Below the pieces are notes generated by a model, which made no database searches, was not told the DNA's origin, and saw nothing but the letters and a program-made list of their open reading frames with translations. The position numbers and the translations under genes are program-made. From Chloroflexi bacterium RBG_16_64_32 (GTDB lineage Bacteria; Chloroflexota; Dehalococcoidia; SM23-28-2; RBG-16-64-32), in the NCBI GenBank assembly GCA_001795235.1, contig MGNZ01000093.1, positions 1 through 8,033 on the forward strand: a DNA stretch of 8,033 nucleotides, in the 5' to 3' direction. Of this stretch, positions 5,843-8,033 are shown piece by piece (the stretch's first letter is position 1; each line of letters opens with the position of its first letter).

Positions 5843-5889
5843 ACGTATCCGGCCGTATCCGCCGGACGTTCTACAGACGGGGAAAAGCC

Positions 5890-7824
5890 GTGAAGCGCCT
5901 GCTGTTCTTTTCTGCCGTCGCCGCCGCGCTGCTAGCGCCCGCCGCCGCGTGCGGAGGGGGCCACATCGACCTCACTACGCCTAGCCCGTCGGCGACGGAG
6001 ACGCCCACGGCTGGGCCCACGGCGACCTATGACTCGCAAGCCTCCCGGTATGCCCGCGGCATCTATGCCGTCCAGCCCGACGGCAGCGATCTCACCCTGC
6101 TAACTGAGGCAGAACTGTTCCCGGCCTCCTCCTACTCCCTTTCCCCTGACGGGCGCTCGGTGGCCTTCGCTTCGGAGGGAAACCTGTACGTGGCGGCCGT
6201 GGATGGCGGCGAGTCGCCCACGCCCCTTGCCCCATTCGAAGTCGTGTGGGGTCTTGCCCTCTCTCCGGATGCGGGGCAAGTCGTCGTCTACGGGAGGCTG
6301 TCAAGCGGCGAGGAGGGCGGCTACCTCGTGACAACGCACGACGGGGCCGTAACGCCGTTTCCGGCCCAGTCGGTCTACTCCCCATCCTGGTCTCCCGCCG
6401 GCGACCGGCTCGTCTTTTCCGGCAAGCCCACGGAGGGTTCTGGCCAGGGCATCTACACGGCACGCAGCGACGGCAGCGACCTGACAAAGGTCGCTTGGGG
6501 CCACGCCGCGACTGCCTGGTCAGCCGACGGCTCGCGTCTCGCCCTTGCCATGTACTGCTGCGGTAACGAAGGAATCCATCTGACTGACGCCGCCGGGAAT
6601 CTCACACAGGTCTCGGACACGAGGCCGGGCGGTTCGTCGAGCATCGCCTGGGCACCCGATGGCCGCCGTATCGCTTTTGTCACCGCCGGATATCCTGGAC
6701 CGTCGGAGATCAGAACTATCGATCTGGAGACGGGCGAAGAGACCCCGTTGACCGCCGGCACCGACCCCACGTGGTCGCCTGATAGCTCCCGCATAGCCTT
6801 CATCCGCGAAGGCGACCTTTATGTCGTGGCTGCGGACGGCACCGGCGAGACCAAGATCACGAACCCGACCCAGCCATTCGTGGCCAGCCCTCATTGGCTC
6901 TTGGACGGCTCGCGGATAGTGTTTAGCTTCGCGCCGCCCCTTCCGTACTCCATCTACGCGATCAACCCCGATGGCAGCGACGAGGTGAACCTGGCGGATG
7001 GCTGGGAGCCCGTCTGGTCACCTGACGGAGAGAGGATCGCTTTCGAGGGCGGGGGTACGGGACCGGGGTTGGGTGGCACGAACGACATCTACGTCATGGA
7101 TCGTGATGGCACGGGAGTGCGCAAGGTGGCCGATTATCACTGGGACGACGTGATTTACGAATGCGAGAGATCCTCAAAGACCTCCTGGTCTCCTGATGGA
7201 CAGTTCATCACCTACAGTGATCTGACTGGGGCAGCAATCCATATCCCCCCGGCCGACGGCCGGCAGCCGCCCACCCTGCTTGACCGGGGGTTCGGAGCGG
7301 CCTGGTCGCCGGACGGCAGCCGCATAGCGTTCGTCCAGCCCTCTGAGGGTCAGTCCGTGTGCGAGATACACCTGAGGAGGGTGGAAGGCGACTCAAGCAC
7401 GGTTATGTTCGCTTTCGGAGAAAGCCCATCTTGGTCGCCCGATGGGAAACGCATCGCCTACGGCACGGACAGAAGGATCATTGTGCGCGACGTGGCCAGC
7501 GCCGAGGTCGTGAGAAGTGTGGCGTCGGGCGCATCTGAGTCGCCCGTCTGGTCGCCGGACGGCAAGCGCCTAGCATACGCGTATGACGGGGACATATTCC
7601 TGGCAGACGTCGAGGGGGAAGCCGAGCGCACGAAGCTGGCCGAAGGCACTGACCCCGCGTGGTCCCCGGACAGCAAGCATATCGCCTTCGTTGGTGAGGA
7701 CTCGGACGCGGCCAGAAACATCTATGTCGCCGAGGTCGACAACGCCGAGGAGCCTCGCCTGGTCACCAGTGGGAGCGACCCGGACTGGTCCCCGGACGGC
7801 AGCCGGATCGCGTTTACTCGGTGA
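5890..7824 (+). CDS. PD40/TolB-like beta-propeller lipoprotein
   Basis: A 644-residue secreted protein. It begins with a signal peptide (KR, then a hydrophobic run 4-19) ending in a lipobox-like PAAAC with C21 as the probable lipidated residue. A Thr/Ser/Pro linker follows (about 29-46). The rest is 14 PD40-type motifs of the SPDG(S/K)RIAF kind, at residues 85, 125, 168, 211, 255, 296, 337, 377, 433, 473, 516, 555, 592 and 634. Several are followed by a strand such as NLYVAAVDG, GIYTARSDGSD or DIYVMDRDGTG. The family is TolB-like in fold. No enzymatic motif is seen, so a binding or scaffolding role at the cell surface is inferred. GTG 5890 is chosen because the signal peptide starts there; the same frame stays open upstream to 5020, but only as a shadow of cinA. 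It lies 47 bases after cinA and may share its transcript. Confidence 0.88.
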   Translation: MKRLLFFSAVAAALLAPAAACGGGHIDLTTPSPSATETPTAGPTATYDSQASRYARGIYAVQPDGSDLTLLTEAELFPASSYSLSPDGRSVAFASEGNLYVAAVDGGESPTPLAPFEVVWGLALSPDAGQVVVYGRLSSGEEGGYLVTTHDGAVTPFPAQSVYSPSWSPAGDRLVFSGKPTEGSGQGIYTARSDGSDLTKVAWGHAATAWSADGSRLALAMYCCGNEGIHLTDAAGNLTQVSDTRPGGSSSIAWAPDGRRIAFVTAGYPGPSEIRTIDLETGEETPLTAGTDPTWSPDSSRIAFIREGDLYVVAADGTGETKITNPTQPFVASPHWLLDGSRIVFSFAPPLPYSIYAINPDGSDEVNLADGWEPVWSPDGERIAFEGGGTGPGLGGTNDIYVMDRDGTGVRKVADYHWDDVIYECERSSKTSWSPDGQFITYSDLTGAAIHIPPADGRQPPTLLDRGFGAAWSPDGSRIAFVQPSEGQSVCEIHLRRVEGDSSTVMFAFGESPSWSPDGKRIAYGTDRRIIVRDVASAEVVRSVASGASESPVWSPDGKRLAYAYDGDIFLADVEGEAERTKLAEGTDPAWSPDSKHIAFVGEDSDAARNIYVAEVDNAEEPRLVTSGSDPDWSPDGSRIAFTR

Positions 7825-7912
7825 GCCGGCGGTACAGCGTCGTGATGCGGGACGGCAGCGACTCTATGTCCGGCACCACGGCGTAGGGGCGCCGCTTGCC
7901 GCGCCCCAGTAT
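7814..7912 (-). pseudogene. Possible 3' remnant of a minus-strand gene
   Basis: On the minus strand, codons from 7912 to TAA 7816-7814 encode IILGRGKRRPYAVV followed by PDIESLPSRITTLYRRLTE. In the 31 codons from 7909 to the stop, 30 end in G or C, which is strongly coding-like in this GC-rich genome. There is no start codon except an internal GTG pair, and the frame closes at a TAG near 7983, inside the transposase gene. The C-terminal LPxRxxxLYRRLT pattern resembles, from memory, the ends of VWA-domain proteins of the NorD/CobT type. It overlaps the lipoprotein stop by 11 bases, as convergent neighbours often do. It could instead be a chance open frame. Confidence 0.35.
7883..7907 (+). repeat. 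GTAG-headed hairpin upstream of the RAYT gene
   Basis: GTAG (7883-7886) runs into a hairpin whose arms are GGGGCGC (7886-7892) and GCGCCCC (7901-7907), with an 8-base interior. REP sequences recognised by RAYT transposases typically consist of a GTAG or GGAG tetranucleotide at the foot of an imperfect palindrome, so this resembles a REP site beside its transposase. In GC-rich DNA such a stem can also arise by chance, and it overlaps the possible remnant coding frame. Confidence 0.4.
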
Positions 7913-7913
7913 T

Positions 7914-8033
7914 ATGGTGTCTGTGAAGGACGACCCCCAAGTCCACCGCCGGCGCTCAATTCGCCTGGCAGAATACGACTACTCCCAGGCTGGGGCGTAT
8001 TTCATCACCATCTGCACCCACAACCGAGCCCTC
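7914..8033 (+). CDS. REP-associated tyrosine transposase (RAYT, Y1_Tnp/IS200-like), N-terminal part
   Basis: The first 40 codons of a transposase of the IS200/IS605-related RAYT family; the gene runs off the right edge. RRRSIRLAEYDYSQAGAY followed by FITICTHNRAL (residues 12-40) matches the characteristic N-terminus (RSIRLxxYDYxxxGaYFvTiCTxxR). The HUH and catalytic tyrosine regions lie beyond the window, so intactness is unknown. ATG 7914 is used; GTG 7917 and GTG 7923 are alternatives and none has a clear ribosome binding site. RAYTs are usually single-copy, domesticated transposases linked to dispersed palindromic REP sequences. A GTAG-headed hairpin lies directly upstream. Confidence 0.85.
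   Translation, partial: MVSVKDDPQVHRRRSIRLAEYDYSQAGAYFITICTHNRAL

Noticed and set aside
5020..5889. The lipoprotein frame stays open for 290 codons upstream of its GTG, through cinA
   Set aside because: The upstream part is Arg/Gly/His-rich, lies wholly over cinA in another frame, and a signal peptide starts at 5890. It is a high-GC shadow frame.
5843..5889. Repeated GTATCCG motifs and a GGC/GCC stem between cinA and the lipoprotein gene
   Set aside because: The stem is short and has no T-tract, so it is neither a convincing terminator nor a clear repeat family.
1..8033. CRISPR array, tRNA, rRNA or defence system
   Set aside because: No regularly spaced repeats, cloverleaf-like sequence, rRNA core sequence or defence-protein motif was found on either strand.

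Overview
The window is a GC-rich bacterial chromosome segment of about 8 kb, densely coded on both strands. Several things suggest a Chloroflexota, Dehalococcoidia-like genome: an AtpZ-type gene in front of F0F1 ATPase subunit a, a PyrF of the longer 'type 2' form, a DUF951 protein, a bifunctional-nuclease (BFN/DUF151) protein, CinA and a PD40-propeller lipoprotein. This placement rests on remembered gene content and composition and is only moderately secure.

Layout. Positions 1-483 (minus strand) hold the start of an ATP synthase operon: atpZ, then the first 80 codons of atpB running off the left edge. A clear rho-independent terminator at 561-588 (minus) separates it from a tightly packed minus-strand operon reading 3623 to 613: pyrF, a DUF951 protein, an MFS exporter, and a BFN-domain protein. 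pyrF is divergent from comB (2-phosphosulfolactate phosphatase family, plus strand, 3662-4411). The short divergent region holds a near-consensus promoter and two strong Shine-Dalgarno sites, and it raises a real problem with the pyrF start codon. Plus-strand cinA (4610-5842) and a 644-residue lipoprotein with 14 PD40/TolB-like motifs (5890-7824) follow. The right edge carries the N-terminus of a REP-associated tyrosine transposase (RAYT, 7914-8033). Just before it lie a GTAG-headed hairpin and a possible 3' remnant of a minus-strand gene.

The most unusual structure is at 4458-4630. The first 21 bases of cinA, plus one base before them, occur twice as a perfect 22-bp direct repeat. Between the copies sits a 129-bp insert made of an imperfect 31-bp inverted repeat whose left arm is interrupted by a GC-rich palindrome. 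It looks like a miniature inverted-repeat element that landed in the start of cinA and duplicated it, so that an intact start remains downstream. The upstream copy of the start sits 6 bp behind a good -10 box, as expected for a leaderless mRNA, so the insertion appears to have separated cinA from its original promoter and left a 27-codon leader ORF. A RAYT gene about 3.3 kb away raises the question whether palindromic elements here are mobilised by that family; nothing in the window proves it.

Functionally the genes are mostly housekeeping: ATP synthesis, UMP synthesis (PyrF), pyridine nucleotide salvage (CinA), efflux (MFS) and an envelope lipoprotein. No CRISPR array, tRNA, rRNA or defence operon was seen. 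There is no gene-free stretch longer than 300 bases; the largest gap, 4412-4609, is filled by the element described above.
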